A DNA stretch of 64,000 nucleotides from Aphidius gifuensis (taxonomy: Eukaryota > Arthropoda > Insecta > Hymenoptera > Braconidae): positions 27,058,469 to 27,122,468 of the forward strand of contig NC_057790.1 in NCBI RefSeq assembly GCF_014905175.1. The letters run 5' to 3'. How positions within the stretch are numbered: the stretch's first letter is position 1; each line of letters opens with the position of its first letter. Position numbers and translations under genes: made by a program. The notes below the pieces were generated by a model. It was not told the origin of the DNA and searched no databases. It worked only from the letters and a program-made list of their open reading frames with translations. Positions 10,832 through 24,522 of the stretch are shown one piece after another.

Positions 10832-13260
10832 ATGGAAAAAATTCCATGGACAAGTATCGCTGGAATTTTATTTTTGTGTCTAAGTATTGCTGATGGATAC
10901 TCGAGTAAGTCTTTATTTAATTATTAAATAAATATTTAATATTATTTTTAAATTTTAAAGCGTCAATACAAAATGACAAAATATATTTTGATTATAAATA
11001 TTTTTATATACTTCCTAGTTGTGTGTATTTGCTCCAACACTTGTTAAGTGGCCTTCAATTCAGAGTCAATGCCTTGTGTCTTTTTCATTTTTCTTTGAAT
11101 CCCTATATTTTATTTTTTTTTATATAAATATATTTACAGTCACGAAGGTCGTTAAATTGCTGCTGCTGCGTAATTTTTAGGTCAACTTGTTTTTAATTGC
11201 TAAACACGTGTTGATGTAAAATATATTTTTAATTATAAAATCTTTTTTTTGTAAATATATTATTGTCAATTTTGTCTTGGTCATTGTAATTGTTGTACAA
11301 TTATAATTAATTATTATTAAACTAAAAAATTATTATTTAATTATGAATTAATTCAAATTAAAAAATTTACAATTCAATTTTGAGATATAAAAATATTTTA
11401 ACAAGTTGGAAAATTAATTTTTGATTGAAAAAAAATATCAAGTAAATATGAATAAATTTTCATATTTTATTATAAGTAAGGAATCAATATTTTTTTTTTT
11501 TTGCAAACGTTTTATAGATCTTATGGGATCTAAAAATAATAAAATTGTGTCGTATAATTTTCCAGTCTAGTTATAAACTTATATTAAACAACAAAAATAC
11601 ATTTTATTTATTTTTATTTTAAAATTTTTCTTTTATGTTTTTACTTTTATGATAATGACTTTAATGTAAATTTTTTTTTTCACATTTTTTTTCATGGTCT
11701 TTAATCATCGCTTTTAAAAGCGAATTTTTTTTTATTTCATTTCATCAAAAGATATAATATCAAATGAAAAATATTATATAAAAGAAAAATTGATAATATT
11801 TCTGTTTTTTTTTTATTTATTGAATTTTATTTTCTATTTGTTTTTAAATTAATTTTTTAAGCTTGCAAATTTTGATTAAATTGATTCTATATTTTTATTT
11901 ACATTATTTTATTTTTTTTAATCTTGTAAATGTTGGCTAATGTCTAGTTCATCTGTTGATTTATCATGCAACCTTGACTTGGCAAATTTATTAATTCAAA
12001 TTTATGTTACAGAGTATGGAAGATCATGCAATGATATTGGTTGTAGAAGTAATGAGGAATGTGTGATGGCTGAGGATCCATGTACTTATCACAGACCAAG
12101 TACTGAATGTGGAAAATATCCAAAATGTTCAGTTAAAAATGGAGGTGGTAAGTTATTTTTTACACTAACAATCAATGCATTGATTAATATTTATTTTGTT
12201 TTTATTTGTATCAACAAAAATACAGGTGCCAGTTGTAGAACAATGCAATGTCCTCTTGGCAAATATTGCAAAACAGTTGATGGACAACCAACATGTGCTG
12301 ACACCTCATCTCAACTTGGTAAGTCTTTTTATTTATCAAAAAATATATATATTTTTATTGTTTTTTAATTTATATCTTTGGGTGTATTTATCATCATACT
12401 TTGAGTATTTAATCAATAGCTGGATCTGGTTTTTATTTTTCAATTTAACATATATTTATTTCTTGCAACTATAAACTAACATTATTACTTCGTCAAATTA
12501 AATCATGCTTCTGCATCTATTACACTTGATTAACACAATATTCATGAGATAATGCACGCGCAGCCAGATGATATAATCATGCACAAGTGGTTGATATACT
12601 TTTGATGTGAATAACAAAACTTGACAATGTGTCATGTATATAATTTTATAAAGGATAGATGATACATGACATTATCTAGATGGTACAAATATTTTTGGTG
12701 TAGTGTTGTTGTTAAATGTGTTTGTGTTAAAATTTATATACGTATATAAAAAAAGAAAAAAAAAAAAAAAAGGAACTTTGTATCATTGACTGGATAAAAA
12801 ACAAATGGAAAATTAAATAAATTTTCCAGACTTTGAATCAGCTGGAGTATCATCAGTCAATGGTCATCGTGTTAATGGAAATAATGATGATCATAATGTC
12901 AATCCATATGGAAATGCAAATGCTCCACCTTCAGAGCATACTGGAAATAATTATTATCCACCACAACAACCACCACCATCATCAAATTCTGGAGGAAATA
13001 ATTTAGGCTATCCACCATTTCCATCAAATGGATATCCACAAAAACCACCAACACGTTCTGAAACTGATCTTGGCTATCCACCATATCCAACACAAAATCG
13101 TCAACCAGTTCAACCAGTTTATCCACCATCGCCAAATAATTATCCACCTTATCCAAATTATAATAATAATAATCGTGGAAGACCTTATAATTCTGGCTTT
13201 ATTAATATGCCAAATTTATCAATGATTTTTATAATCAGCATTATTTTCATCATCAATTAA
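10832..13260 (+). CDS. Secreted Cys-rich protein with alternative C-termini, isoform a, 243 aa
   Basis: Exons 10832-10904, 12013-12147, 12226-12318 and terminal exon 12830-13260; all internal junctions are phase 1. The first exon encodes a signal peptide (MEKIPWTSIAGILFLCLSIADGYS). Exons 2 and 3 hold ten cysteines: SCNDIGCRSNEEC with four more in exon 2, then SCRTMQCPLGKYCKTVDGQPTC-like spacing in exon 3, which resembles follistatin-N-terminal/EGF-like small modules. The exon 4a tail is Pro/Tyr/Asn-rich (GYPPFPSNGYP, YPPYP) and ends in a hydrophobic segment (MIFIISIIFIIN), suggesting a GPI signal or membrane anchor. Two further terminal exons downstream can replace 4a. I do not recognise the family. 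An extracellular or cuticle/venom-type role is only a guess. Confidence 0.75.
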
Positions 13261-13654
13261 CATTTATTTATTTAACTGCATGAATTTTGTTAATTTATTT
13301 TTTTTTTTACTATTGTCTATTACTAAAATTATCTATTAAAAATTGGGATAATATAATTGCTAAAATAAGTTGAATATTTTTAAGATAATCAAAGTATTAA
13401 AATATTTATTTTTTTTTTTTGTACTTAAATATATTTATGAATAACAAAATAATATATAATCTTTTTATTTTGTATTTACGAGTTATGTTAATTTGATCTT
13501 TTGATGACTTGTAAATTTATCTTTGAATTTCGTAATAGTTCATGTAAAGTCATTTGATAAATTTTATTCCAAGAAAAATATGTTAAATTATTTAATTAGA
13601 AAAATATGAATAAAAAAAAAATAATATCATGTGATGATTTAAAAATAAAAACAG

Positions 13655-14001
13655 CTCCAGCAGCTAGAAGACCAGGTGGAAGACATAGAGTCGTTGTGCC
13701 AGTACCAAAAACAATAATTTCAACACCTCCACCAGTTCCTCCAAGATCATCATCATTTGGTTTTGATGGTCGTCGTTATCCAGGAAATTCTAGAAATACA
13801 ATTGGTGGTGGTGGAGGAGGTCGTGGATCATCAATATGGAATGGCTGGGGTGGTGGAAGTGGTGGTAATGATTATAAAAATGGTGGTAAAAGTGGTGGAA
13901 CAAAGCCAACAAATAATCACAGTAATGATCGAGGAAACTACTACAAAACTCATGTCTCAAGTGATTCTCGTGGCAACAAAGTTTGGACCTTCTCTGGTTG
14001 A
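13655..14001 (+). CDS. Alternative terminal exon 4b of the Cys-rich gene (Gly/Arg-rich tail)
   Basis: The acceptor AAAAACAG ends at 13654. The exon opens in phase 1, exactly fitting the donor at 12318, and would give an isoform of 215 aa. The tail starts APAARRPGGRHRVVVPVPK, continues with a Pro stretch (TPPPVPPRSS), a Gly-rich block (GGGGGGRGSS...GGGSGGN), and ends GNKVWTFSG before TGA. It has no hydrophobic C-terminus, so this form would be fully secreted. It could instead be a separate small gene using an upstream Met at 13606, but that Met lies inside what looks like intron and adds only lysine-rich low-complexity residues. Confidence 0.6.
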
Positions 14002-14488
14002 CCTTAAAATATCTCAAACAACAATTTTAATTACAAAAAAAATACTTAATTAATTAATTAATGCATTTATAAAATACTTATTACTTTTTTTTTTTTTTGT
14101 ATACACTATTTAGTATGTATTAATGAGGTCAAATTTACAATATTATTCAGGCTATAATTTGATTTATTTATGTACATGAAGCAATAATGAAATGAAAAGA
14201 AAAAAAAAAAACAAGTGCCATTAAAACAAAGTCAAATTATTGTTAATTAGGATTAATACAATTATTATTATTTTTATTAATGAATATTTGATATGTCCTT
14301 GGAACTTTTACTAATATATATAATTTTTGTCATGAAAAAAAAAAAGTTAAAAAATAAAATTACACTTTATTTGATATAATAATCATTATTTCATTAATTT
14401 TATCTAATGGGCAGCATGTTATTGTATAGTTTAAAAAAAAAAAATATTGCATCGTGATAGTATTTTTTTCATGGAGAAAATTTTACAG

Positions 14489-15087
14489 AAAATAATGATG
14501 ATACACATCGTCGTCCATCTGTTCCATCACTGGAAAATACTGGTATGCCTTCAGCTGGTGGTGGAAGTAGTGGCTATCCATCATATCCATCAAGCAGTTC
14601 AACTTCTCAGACAACTCCACAACCATCAGCACCTTATGAGCCACCTAGTAAATTACCAGCTTCAACTGGATCCAGTGGATATCCAGCTAGTTCAGGATAC
14701 CCTGCTGGATCAGGATATCCAGTTAGCTCGGGATATCCTCCAGTATCTAATAATAATAATAATAACAATAATAGTCCTCAATATCCTCAGTATCCAACAC
14801 GACAGACTGGATATCCTCTTCAAAATTCAAATTATCCACAGTATCCAAGTTATCAACAACCAGGCTATCAAGCACCATCTGGTTATCCACAATATCCTCA
14901 GTATCCTCAGTATCCACAAAATACAAATAATTATCCACAGTATCCACAGTATCCACAGCCTGGACAGTATCCACCTCCTCAACAGAAAAAACCAGGTTTT
15001 TTTGATGATTTAAAAAGTGCCGCCAAAAAATGGGCAACTGATTTAGTTGCTAAAACTCTTATTGAAAAAGTTACTGGTAAAAATTAA
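14489..15087 (+). CDS. Alternative terminal exon 4c of the Cys-rich gene (YPQYP-repeat tail)
   Basis: The acceptor ATTTTACAG ends at 14488. Phase 1 fits the donor at 12318 and gives an isoform of 299 aa. The tail begins ENNDDTHRRPSVPSLENTG, then runs through SSGYPSYPSS, repeated SGYPAS/SGYPAG units, a poly-Asn stretch, and many YPQYP repeats. It ends with a charged amphipathic segment (FFDDLKSAAKKWATDLVAKT). Tyr-Pro-Gln repeats recall extracellular elastic or adhesive proteins in general, but no specific family is recognised. AATAAA near 15155 would serve as polyadenylation signal. Confidence 0.65.
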
Positions 15088-15946
15088 CTCATCTAGACAA
15101 GTGTAATTTTATTTATTTATTTATATAAATAATTTTAACATTTTATAAATTTTAAATAAATATATATTTTTATCATTAGTTATCATAATTTTTTTTACCG
15201 ACTGACAAGAAAAATTATAGGACTTGATAATTGTACCGTTTGATGGTTCATTTCAGTGATAACCGGTTTCTGTTTAAAAAAAATTTTAGTGTTGCTACTG
15301 GAGGTACCACAATTTGTACCATTATTAAAGGATATTTTTATTTTTTTTTTTATAAATTTTTAATCAAGTATTTTGAATTGGATGGACATCACAACATCTT
15401 GTCACCTTTTTCAGGTGTTTATAAATCAAATATAAATAATATCTTAATTTTAATAATTTACAATCGCAGTTTTTTTTTGTTTTTTTTTTATTAATTAAAA
15501 CAATTTTTTTCTCGTTGAAAATAAATCCACCTAAAGCTTTGAGCTTTTTTTAATTCTCCACAATTATTCATACATTAAAAATAAAAAAAGTCATCTAACA
15601 ATTTATTCTCGTTACAACAGATTTATTAAATTTAATTTATTTTGTTGAATACAAATTATTCATTCATTATTTTTTTATAAAAAAAAAATTGTAATTAATT
15701 ATTTCATGTAAAACTAGATAAAACACATCACATTAACATAAATATATTTTTCTTAAAATTAAATAATACGTAAATATAAATATATCTCTTTCTTGCGCCT
15801 TATTATCTATTTTTAAAAAATGATTTTGATTTTTTTGCCAACGCATTTGATGTATGATTCATTGAAGTCTGAAAAACATTTGGAGACTCAACATTCACGT
15901 CATACGAATACCAAGTATCATAAATTACAAATTTTATAATTCAATA
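15088..15946. other. Convergent 3' intergenic region
   Basis: This lies between the 3' ends of the Cys-rich gene (+) and AADAT (-). It is AT-rich with poly-T runs and presumably contains both 3' UTRs. The reading frame at 15231-15494 has no family resemblance. Confidence 0.6.
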
Positions 15947-18097
15947 TTAGGTATTATCAATGGCAAGCAAATTTTCATACGACAATTCATCTTGTATCAA
16001 TTTAGCCAATCTTTTCATTGCCTGAAATTAAAAATACAAGTTAATAAAAAATCCATGCTGATGTTGATAATAAAATTTAAATAAAAAAACACATACCAAT
16101 TCCATTTCTTCATAATTGATACGAGAAAAGCTAGCTCGTATGGCATTTGATGACATTGATGAATCAATTAAAAATGCTGCCCCAGGTGTCATCAGTATTC
16201 CATGTTTGATTCCCCGTTTCATCAGCATGTTCCAGGTGTCCTTGATTCCTCTGACTTTGATCCATAAAAACATTCCAGCTTCTGGTTTTTCAAAATCAGC
16301 AAGATCTAGCAAAAACAACATTGACAAATTAGTTTTTATATTTATCATATCGATTAATGAGATTAATTACCTTTCAAATATTTTGTAGCAATTTCAGACA
16401 TTCGATCACGTCTTTCTTTGTAAAATGATCTGATGAAGCGATAGTGTTCCATCATGCCGTTGTAGCCCCATATTTTCAGACATTTGTAGAGTATAACCTG
16501 AAGATTATTATTGTATGATTAATGTTGGATAATTATAAATAATTAAATATGTGAGATAATAATTACCTGTGACAATGTTGTTGCATGTAAATGACTGCTT
16601 TGTATGTGAAGTTCCATACTGGCAATGAGGGGGGCTGCAGCTGTGACTAATCCAATTCTCAAACCACTACTAAGTACTTTTGAAAATGAATCTAATCGAA
16701 TAACTCTGCCTTCTGTGTCTAAAGTTAAAAAACTCGTTGGTTCTTCCTGAATGAAAAACAAAATGATCCAATTAAATTCGTGCTTTCTTTTTTTATAAAT
16801 TTATTTATTATTACCTGAGTAAAATACATAAAATGATAAGGATCATCATCGAGTATAAGAAAATCATAATCACATGCAATTTGATAAATTTTTCTTCGTC
16901 TATCTGTTGGCATAAGTGATCCAGTTGGGTTTGCTCCAGTTGCATTAATATACAAAAGTTTTGGCATTTTTTTTCCTTCAATATCACGTTTCTCAAGTAT
17001 CTGACGAAGTTTATCTGGTACTATTCCCAGTTTGTCTTGTGGTACTGGTATTATTTCAGCTTGATGAGGAGCTAACTGTAAATTTTTAATTAAAAATTAT
17101 TTGGTAAATTAATTAAAAGTTGTTTAAATAATAATTGTGACAAATTGTGCTTGATTATGATTTATAGATAAGGCTCGCATATAAATATTTACATTATTTT
17201 TTTTGGGATTATTAAAACAAAACTGACCTCATTTATTTTTCACTGATGCGTTAATTAATTTTTTATCTGTTGTACTAATGAGCTTTATGCTTTATTTACT
17301 TTGATATCTTGTCAAAATTATTTTTTATATAGATATTATTTTATCACGTGTTAAATATATAATGTCTATCAAGCTCATCAAGAGCTTTATATATGTATAT
17401 GTATTTTAATGTTGACATTGTTATGTATATAAAATTTATGAAAAAATAAAAAAATGAAAAAAAAAAAAAACTTACAACAATTGTGACACCAGGATAGACA
17501 GGATCTTGAACGAGAATTGGATCACCAGGTGCAATTATTGCTTCAAGTGCTTTACTCAAACCATCTTGACTTCCTGATACGACAATTATTTCTCTGTTGT
17601 CCCAAGTTGGTGGATTATGTACTCGTTTTTGATATTCCCTCATTGCCTGATGATGCAAAAATTTAATTTATCATTTCTCAACAATGCAATAAATAAATTG
17701 ACGATTATATTTATCAATTAAAGCTATTTATACCTGTAAAAGTGGTGGATAACCTTGACTTGGAATATATTGTAGAGCTGCACCAAGTTCATCACCCTCA
17801 AGTACAAAACTTGCACCACCAGTTAATTTAACAGTTATTTCAGTGATTGGAAAAGTTTCCTCATTTGGCATTCCTTCGGCTAATGAAATTACATTATGTG
17901 GCATTGAATATGATATTTTTGCTGAAATTAAAAACAATTTAATAATCAAATATTGTTTTTAATTAAATTTTAATTTATTATTATAATAATTAATAATTAC
18001 TCAATTCTCGTGTGGCTGATGGCCTTCGACGTTTTGATGTTGTTGTTTTAAATTTTGTATAATCAATATTAAATTTTGCTGAATATTTATTATTCAT
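15947..18097 (-). CDS. Aadat: Kynurenine/alpha-aminoadipate aminotransferase, 435 aa, 8 exons
   Basis: Exons on the minus strand: 18097-18001, 17921-17734, 17646-17476, 17075-16815, 16746-16567, 16497-16371, 16305-16097 and 16021-15947, totalling 436 codons. It is a fold-type I PLP aminotransferase of the AADAT/KAT II group. Visible features are SLAEGMPN near residue 52, VSGSQDGL, NATGANPTGS, DDDPYHF (Asp 230, Tyr 232), the PLP-binding lysine in DSFSKVLSSGLRIG (Lys 262) and the substrate-carboxylate arginine in NAIRASFS (Arg 398). These positions are within one residue of the human enzyme. It would transaminate kynurenine to kynurenic acid and 2-aminoadipate to 2-oxoadipate in tryptophan and lysine breakdown. 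The N-terminus is basic and Thr/Ser-rich, compatible with mitochondrial import. An inverted copy of exon 3 lies 2.1 kb upstream. Confidence 0.95.
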
Positions 18098-20202
18098 TTT
18101 TAATTATTTTATTGTTGATAATATTTTTTAAATTATTTTTATTGTTAATATTAAAATATATAATATTATTTGAGTGATAAATTAAATTCTTTTTTTTTTT
18201 TTTTTTCAAATAATATAATTAATTTATTGTTATTAAAAAATGAACAAACAAATATTCCTGCAGATAGTTGTGACTCGTTTGAAGTCGCTAACAAGACTGG
18301 CTACTTTGGCAAATTACAAGCCGACTTTTATATGAAGAACGACGTTATAGAGGATAAACATTGCATCAGATAATTTGTTAATGAATTTTATATTAACTTG
18401 AATATGTTACTTTACTTCCTTGAGCAAATTTATTCATCACGCCTCGATAGATAACATGTGTTACCAATAATAATAGTAATAACAATGCTAATATTTTTTT
18501 GGCTGCATTTAAATTTACTTCAATATAATTTTTTTATTTTTATTTATATAATCTACAACATAGGCGAATTTTTTATTTTTCTAAAATTTTTGTCTACCGT
18601 TTTTATCTATTATTTTTAGAAGCATCATTATGGATACATGCCTCGGGGAATCATCACAAAATATTATTTATTTAAAACGTATAAAAAAAAAAAACAACAT
18701 AAACGTAGAAAAAAATTTTATAACATCTAAAAATCTTGAAATAAATAAAAATATTTAATTCGTTTTAAAATTTTTTTTTTATCACACTTTTTAAATTTTA
18801 TTTGACAACAGGATAATTAAAAATAGAAATAGATTTATCGATAAACTGTTATTTTCTAAAAAATTATTTAAACATTGAGTAAATATTTATAAATTGAATA
18901 AAAAAAAAATATGATATCTGGATTTTTAGTTGTATAAACAATAATATTAAGATTATATTTGAATATAAATTTTGCAACTGACAATTAATTAATTATTTAC
19001 AAGCTGCGTATATAATTATATCATGATGTAATTTTAATTGATAATTACGATGATTGTAAATAAATAAATAAATGATACGTCAATGAATGATGAAAAATAC
19101 ATTAAAGTTAATTTAAAAATTGATAAAAAAATTATTGAAAAATATTATTAACAAAATATGAAAATTATCAACAAATAAATAAACAATTATTCAAGGTATT
19201 ATCTATTTGTTGAAAAACAACTAAATTGATTTATTATGAATTATTTATGTAGGTGTTTGTAATAATCATCACAAAAAATAAATATTGATAATGTAATTTT
19301 TAATATATTTTTTTTTATTCGTTGATAGTATGTTTAACAAATAGTTAATTTATAATCGACATAATACATCATAAATATACAGCCAGAGTTGACCCCTTAA
19401 TATAACAACTGATGACCCGAGTCTGATGCAATTTTAAGACGAGATTTTTGATTCAAGCACGTGACGTTTTATTCAGATAAACGAAATGTATGAAAAAAAA
19501 AAAAATTATAATTTTTTGTCAAAATAAATTAATATTATCATTATATTTGTTGTTTTTTTTTTTAAATGAATTTGATAAATTTACGATAAGAAATAATTTA
19601 GCAAAATTAAAATGTCAAATATTTCTGTATGTTTTAATTTATCATTTAAAAATTGTTGATTGTAAAATGAAAATAAAAAAAAAATTATTTATCTCATTCC
19701 AGTAGTTGAAATGATATTTGTTTAAAATGTTTTTTTTTTTTTAAATATTGAAATAAATTTACCGGATTGATATTGAAAAATAAAAACATATACATTTTCA
19801 ACAACAAGTGTTGGGGAAATAATAAATGAGATAGATAAGACAGTGTTATAATTTATACACAAAGAGAATGATAATGTTAAAAAATAAATTTTATCATTTA
19901 CTTGCTTTAATAAATGTCAATTTACATTATGATTATAAATCACAATTTTTTTTTTTTTATTTATAAATATAAAAGCACATTAATAACAGTCAATGTAGAA
20001 TAGAAAAACAATATCATTAGCTAAAAATAAAAACACATTTGATATAAACAATAAATTAATAGTCGCATGATTTTTTTAAAATTAAATACGGATATTTAAA
20101 TTTATTCTTTGAACTATGATAATATATTTAACACGTGATGAGTCATGATGACACTTAAAGTCATTTAAATTAAATGACATTGAGTCACTGATGACATTTA
20201 AA
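18098..20202. other. Upstream region of AADAT, no gene seen
   Basis: AT-rich DNA that includes the AADAT promoter. The small frames at 18170-18373 and 19490-19705 are of low complexity or unrecognised. Together with the flanking inverted-repeat arms it forms the spacer of a large inverted duplication. Confidence 0.5.
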
Positions 20203-20795
20203 ATATATTCCAAGTCAAGATTATCCACCACTATTACAGGTATAAATAGCTTTAATTGATAAAAATAATCGCCAATTTATTTATTGCATTGTTGAGATAT
20301 GATAGATTAAATTTTTGCATCATCAGGCAATGAGGGAGTATCAAAAACGAGTGCATAATCCACCAACTTGGGACAACAGAGAAATAATTGTCGTATCAGG
20401 AAGTCAAGATGGTTTGAGTAAAGCACTTGAAGCAATAATTGCACCTGGTGATCCAATTCTCGTTCAAGATCCTGTCTATCCTGGTGTCACAATTGTTGTA
20501 AGTTTTTTTTTTTTTTTCATTTTTTTATTTTTTCATAAATTTTATATACATAACAATGTCAACATTCAAATACATATACATATATATAAAGCTCTTGATG
20601 AGCTTGATAGACATTATAATTTAACACGTGATAAAATAATATCTATATAAAAAATAATTTTGACAAGATATCAAAGTAAATAAAGCATAAAGCTCATTAG
20701 TACAACAGATAAAAAATTAATTAACGCATCAGTGAAAAATAAATGAGGTCAGTTTTGTTTTAATAATCCCAGAAAAAATAATGTAAATATTTATA
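20203..20795 (+). pseudogene. Inverted duplicate of AADAT exon 3 and flanking introns
   Basis: This segment reproduces, in opposite orientation, about 17180-17770: the end of exon 2, intron 2, all of exon 3 and most of intron 3. Exon 3 at 20328-20498 is identical at the protein level (AMREYQKRVHNPPTWDNREI through PVYPGVTIV) and keeps its CAG acceptor and GTAAGT donor. Differences are a few substitutions and poly-T length changes, mostly intronic. No other AADAT exon accompanies it, so it cannot make enzyme by itself. The close match implies a recent event. A local assembly artefact is an alternative. Confidence 0.85.
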
Positions 20796-23700
20796 TCATT
20801 CGATCAAGGATATAATCAAGCAGTAAATACTTTTTTTTTTTTTTTTTGTCTTCCAATGGGACATTTAATAACCAAGAAAAGAAAAGATCGTATATACATG
20901 TATGAAATATTCTGTAACAAGTGTTAAAAAGGAGATAGAGAAATATACTTAATGAATGTAGAAGTTCATTAAAAGCAAAACTACATTATCCAACCTTAAA
21001 TTACCTACTCTTGATTCAACCTCCGTCTGACTGACTGTGGCTCGTCCGTTTTAGCCTTCTTTTTTTAAACTTAATACTGATGTTGCCAGTAGCATCTCTT
21101 TCTCTTTGACTGTCTCATTTATAATTAATAACTACGAAAACGATGTGAGAAATATATGCACATCATATTTACGTATATATAATCATCATCAGCTTCAAAT
21201 CGTATATAAAAATTCAATAAAAAAAATAATAAAAAAATAATAAGACAGAAATTAAACAGAAAAAAAAAAAAAAAACAAGTAGTATAAGTCAACGAGGATG
21301 TAGAAAATGACACCCAATAGAGGAAATAGATCTACTCGTGAAATTGAAAAGTTCGAGAAGATAAAATTGATAATGAAAATTTACAAAAACAAAAAATAAA
21401 AAAAAAAAAAAAATGATTTATAGATAAAATGAAAAAAAGAAAAAAATAAAATCAAGCCATCTCCTCACGGGAGATTGTCTTTTCTCTTTTTAAACTTTGA
21501 TGGCCATTAAGTTTAAGATGTATATATACATTGATCAATTGACTAAATCATAGATATATATATTGAATATTTAATTGTACAAAATCTATTCATTGCGCGC
21601 ATTGACGACGATAATGGAAAACCAACTCATTGCCCCATCTCGATTATCTTGAAATTAAATTAATTTCAAATTGTGGATGAATCTACTACGACGCCACTAA
21701 AATAGACGATTGAAGCCACATGAATTTCCTCATCGGATATCGATTAATTTATTTTTATTTATTCTATAGAAAATTTTAATATAAATCAAAAATTTTTTTT
21801 TAACTACACTTAAATTATTATAAATTATTTTTAAAATTAGCTCAAGCAATTTTATAAAATTTTATTTTGTCTTTAAATTTAGTTTAAAAATTATCAATGA
21901 TAATTATTTTACATATATTTTTGATATTTATTTATTCATTCTTCTTTTTTGGATAAAAAAAATAAAAAAATTTGCAAGTTGATTTTAATTTTTTAAACCG
22001 TAAATAATTATTGGATCATGATGAAATTTTTTTTCTAAATAGTTAAAACTCCCCTCTAATTGCTTGAAAATTTTTAAAAATATCTGTCGGACCGTTTTTG
22101 TAAGAGAATTTTTCAAAACCAGTCGAAATAAAAAATAAAACGCAACTCAAAAGTTGAATTTAAATATTAAAAAAAACTCCCTCGATTAAAACAAAAAAAA
22201 AAATAAATAAATAAACATAATAAAATTGTAAATAATACGTGTGTGTTCATACACGCGTGTAAAGAAAAAAAAAAAAAAAAGTAACAATTACAATGTGTGT
22301 TAGAGAAACGGATTAGGTATATAAATTGTAGTTTCGAAAGGATCGCTTACAATAGAAAGAACAAATAATTTACTTTATATTATTTTTTATTTTTTGTTGT
22401 TGTTGTATGGAAAGAGATGAAGATGCATGAGAATAAAATATGTTTTGTAAACTGTGATCCAAGTCTATTGTGACAATGGTAGGGTACATATCCCTCAATA
22501 GTTTTTCTAGTGGTTTTTGAGATATAAACTTTGTATCTTTCCGTTGGTGCGGCAGGATACGTGTTCACGCCCCGACGATACCTAATTGGGTGCTCACCCC
22601 ATGCTGCCCTATTATTCTGGGTGTCAAAATACTTATCCTAGGGGTTTTTTTTTTTTTATTTTATATTTTTTTATATATATATTTATTTTTTCTTTATTTA
22701 TATTATATATATATATATATGGCACTCGGTACAATCTTGTCAAGAAGAAAAAGAAGCAAAAGAAAAAGAAGAAGAAAATAAAATTATAAAAATAAATATA
22801 TATCCAAGTGTAAGGAACAATTGTCCAAGTTGCTATAATCCTTATGTTCTATTTTATAATAGTCTCATCTACTAGTAAATAACTTGAACTATATATAACT
22901 ATTTTGTGTTAACCGACCAACAAACCAACCAGCCAACTGCAACAAGAGAATCACGATAAAGGCGTTTACAATATTTCAATATTTTTTTAAATAAACAATG
23001 TAACTACTGTGCTTGTATCTCAAAGCGTTCAACCGCAAAAGAAATCATGTACAATGGAATTGTTCACGCGCCCGCCTTTATTCACCTATTTTTTTTTTTT
23101 TTTTTTTTAACATGTTTACGTGGATACACACTCTGAAACATGCATGTACATATACGAGTTTTCGTCAAAAGCTTCAAATACATTTTTCTTTCATGTTTAT
23201 AAGAAAAAAAATATATAAAAAATAATAAAATATGTATTTGTAAATTGAAAAATATATTGCAAATGTAAAGTACAAATTGAATGTTATATACGTCATTTGA
23301 ATTTGTATTATTAAAAAAAAATTTGATAAATAAATTTCTCCAATTTATTTGACAAATTAAATTTTTATGAAACTTTTAAAATTTATTTGCATGCTTTGAT
23401 TCAATTAAAAATTTGATTTTTGAAATATATTTTATTTTGATAATAATTGGATTATTTATATTTGTCGAAAAAAAAAAAAAAATAAAGTTGCGCAAAAACG
23501 TCCGGCACCGGAGAAAAAATTAAATTACCGATAAAGAGCCAATGTCTTTTTTCAGCATCATCAACGTTGCTGTAACATAATTACAACGTAGTACCGATAA
23601 TTACTTATAATTTGATGAAATTTGATTAAGACGCTCATCAAGAAGAAGCATCATTGGTTGGCTCTCAGAAGTGTTTAGTCTTATCATTTAATTATACCTC

Positions 23701-24522
23701 GATTTATAATAATTTTATTAACACCAATGACCTTTCATTTGACAATTTAAATATATAAATTATTTATCAAATGGAATATTATCAATTTATTATATTTATA
23801 TAAAAATATTTCATTGTTATATAGATCGTGTATGTAATTTTACACAGACCTTCCAATTATTGATAATTACGTAAAAAATGTCACCGAGGGTAAGCGGATT
23901 TCAAGTGGTTTTACCACATTGTATAGTCAGCATAAGTAATCTCACAGTCAGTGTCTGCTTTTATATATTTTTTTCAGCCTGTTTATTATATATTTATTTG
24001 TGCAGGACACGCGGGTATTGTATATTAATGTCAAGGGAATTTTATGTATTTAATTTTGATTTCTTTATTTCATTTTCTTGAACATCAAATTTATATATTA
24101 AATTATTTTTCATATGTCAAAATGAGGCTCAATTTTTTTTATTGGCTTTAGAGTTTATCGCAAATTTTAAGGATTAATATACAAATGAAAAAATTAAATT
24201 GGTGAAATTTTTATTCCGAAAAAATAATTGGATTTAAATGAATATTTATTTTTTATTAAATAATTTATTTTTTTGTTTGAATGAAATTTTAGTTTGACAT
24301 TTGAAAACGAACATTTAATTTTTTACAAATGTCAGTTCAAATCCTAAAACTTTACAATTCAATAAAAAAAAAAAAATATACAATTATAATTTTTAAAACT
24401 CGGATTTAAAGTTTGTTTGAATAAAATAATATAAAAATAACAAATCAAAATTTAAAGTAATTATAAATTAAAAATGATGATGAAAAATAGAACATTTTAT
24501 TTTCATACTGTGTGTAAATATA
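20796..24522. other. Gene-poor stretch
   Basis: Mostly poly-A/T tracts and simple AT repeats. A few blocks are less AT-rich, notably 21590-21740, 22480-22640, 23490-23700 and 23870-24015. Frames there (for example 22380-22568 on the minus strand) match no family that I recognise. They could be regulatory DNA or unidentified non-coding exons. Confidence 0.4.

Noticed and set aside
12899..13225. Additional frames on both strands over exon 4a (and similar ones over 13757-14053 and 14447-15037)
   Set aside because: Shadows of the repetitive Pro/Tyr/Gly codons of the alternative terminal exons.
22380..22568. Minus-strand frame of 62 aa in a less AT-rich block
   Set aside because: No recognisable domain, no splice-supported partner exon, and a low-complexity C-terminus.
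24300..24360. Short GTTCAAATCC word resembling a tRNA B-box
   Set aside because: No matching A-box, stems or cloverleaf around it. No tRNA or rRNA gene was found by eye in the window.
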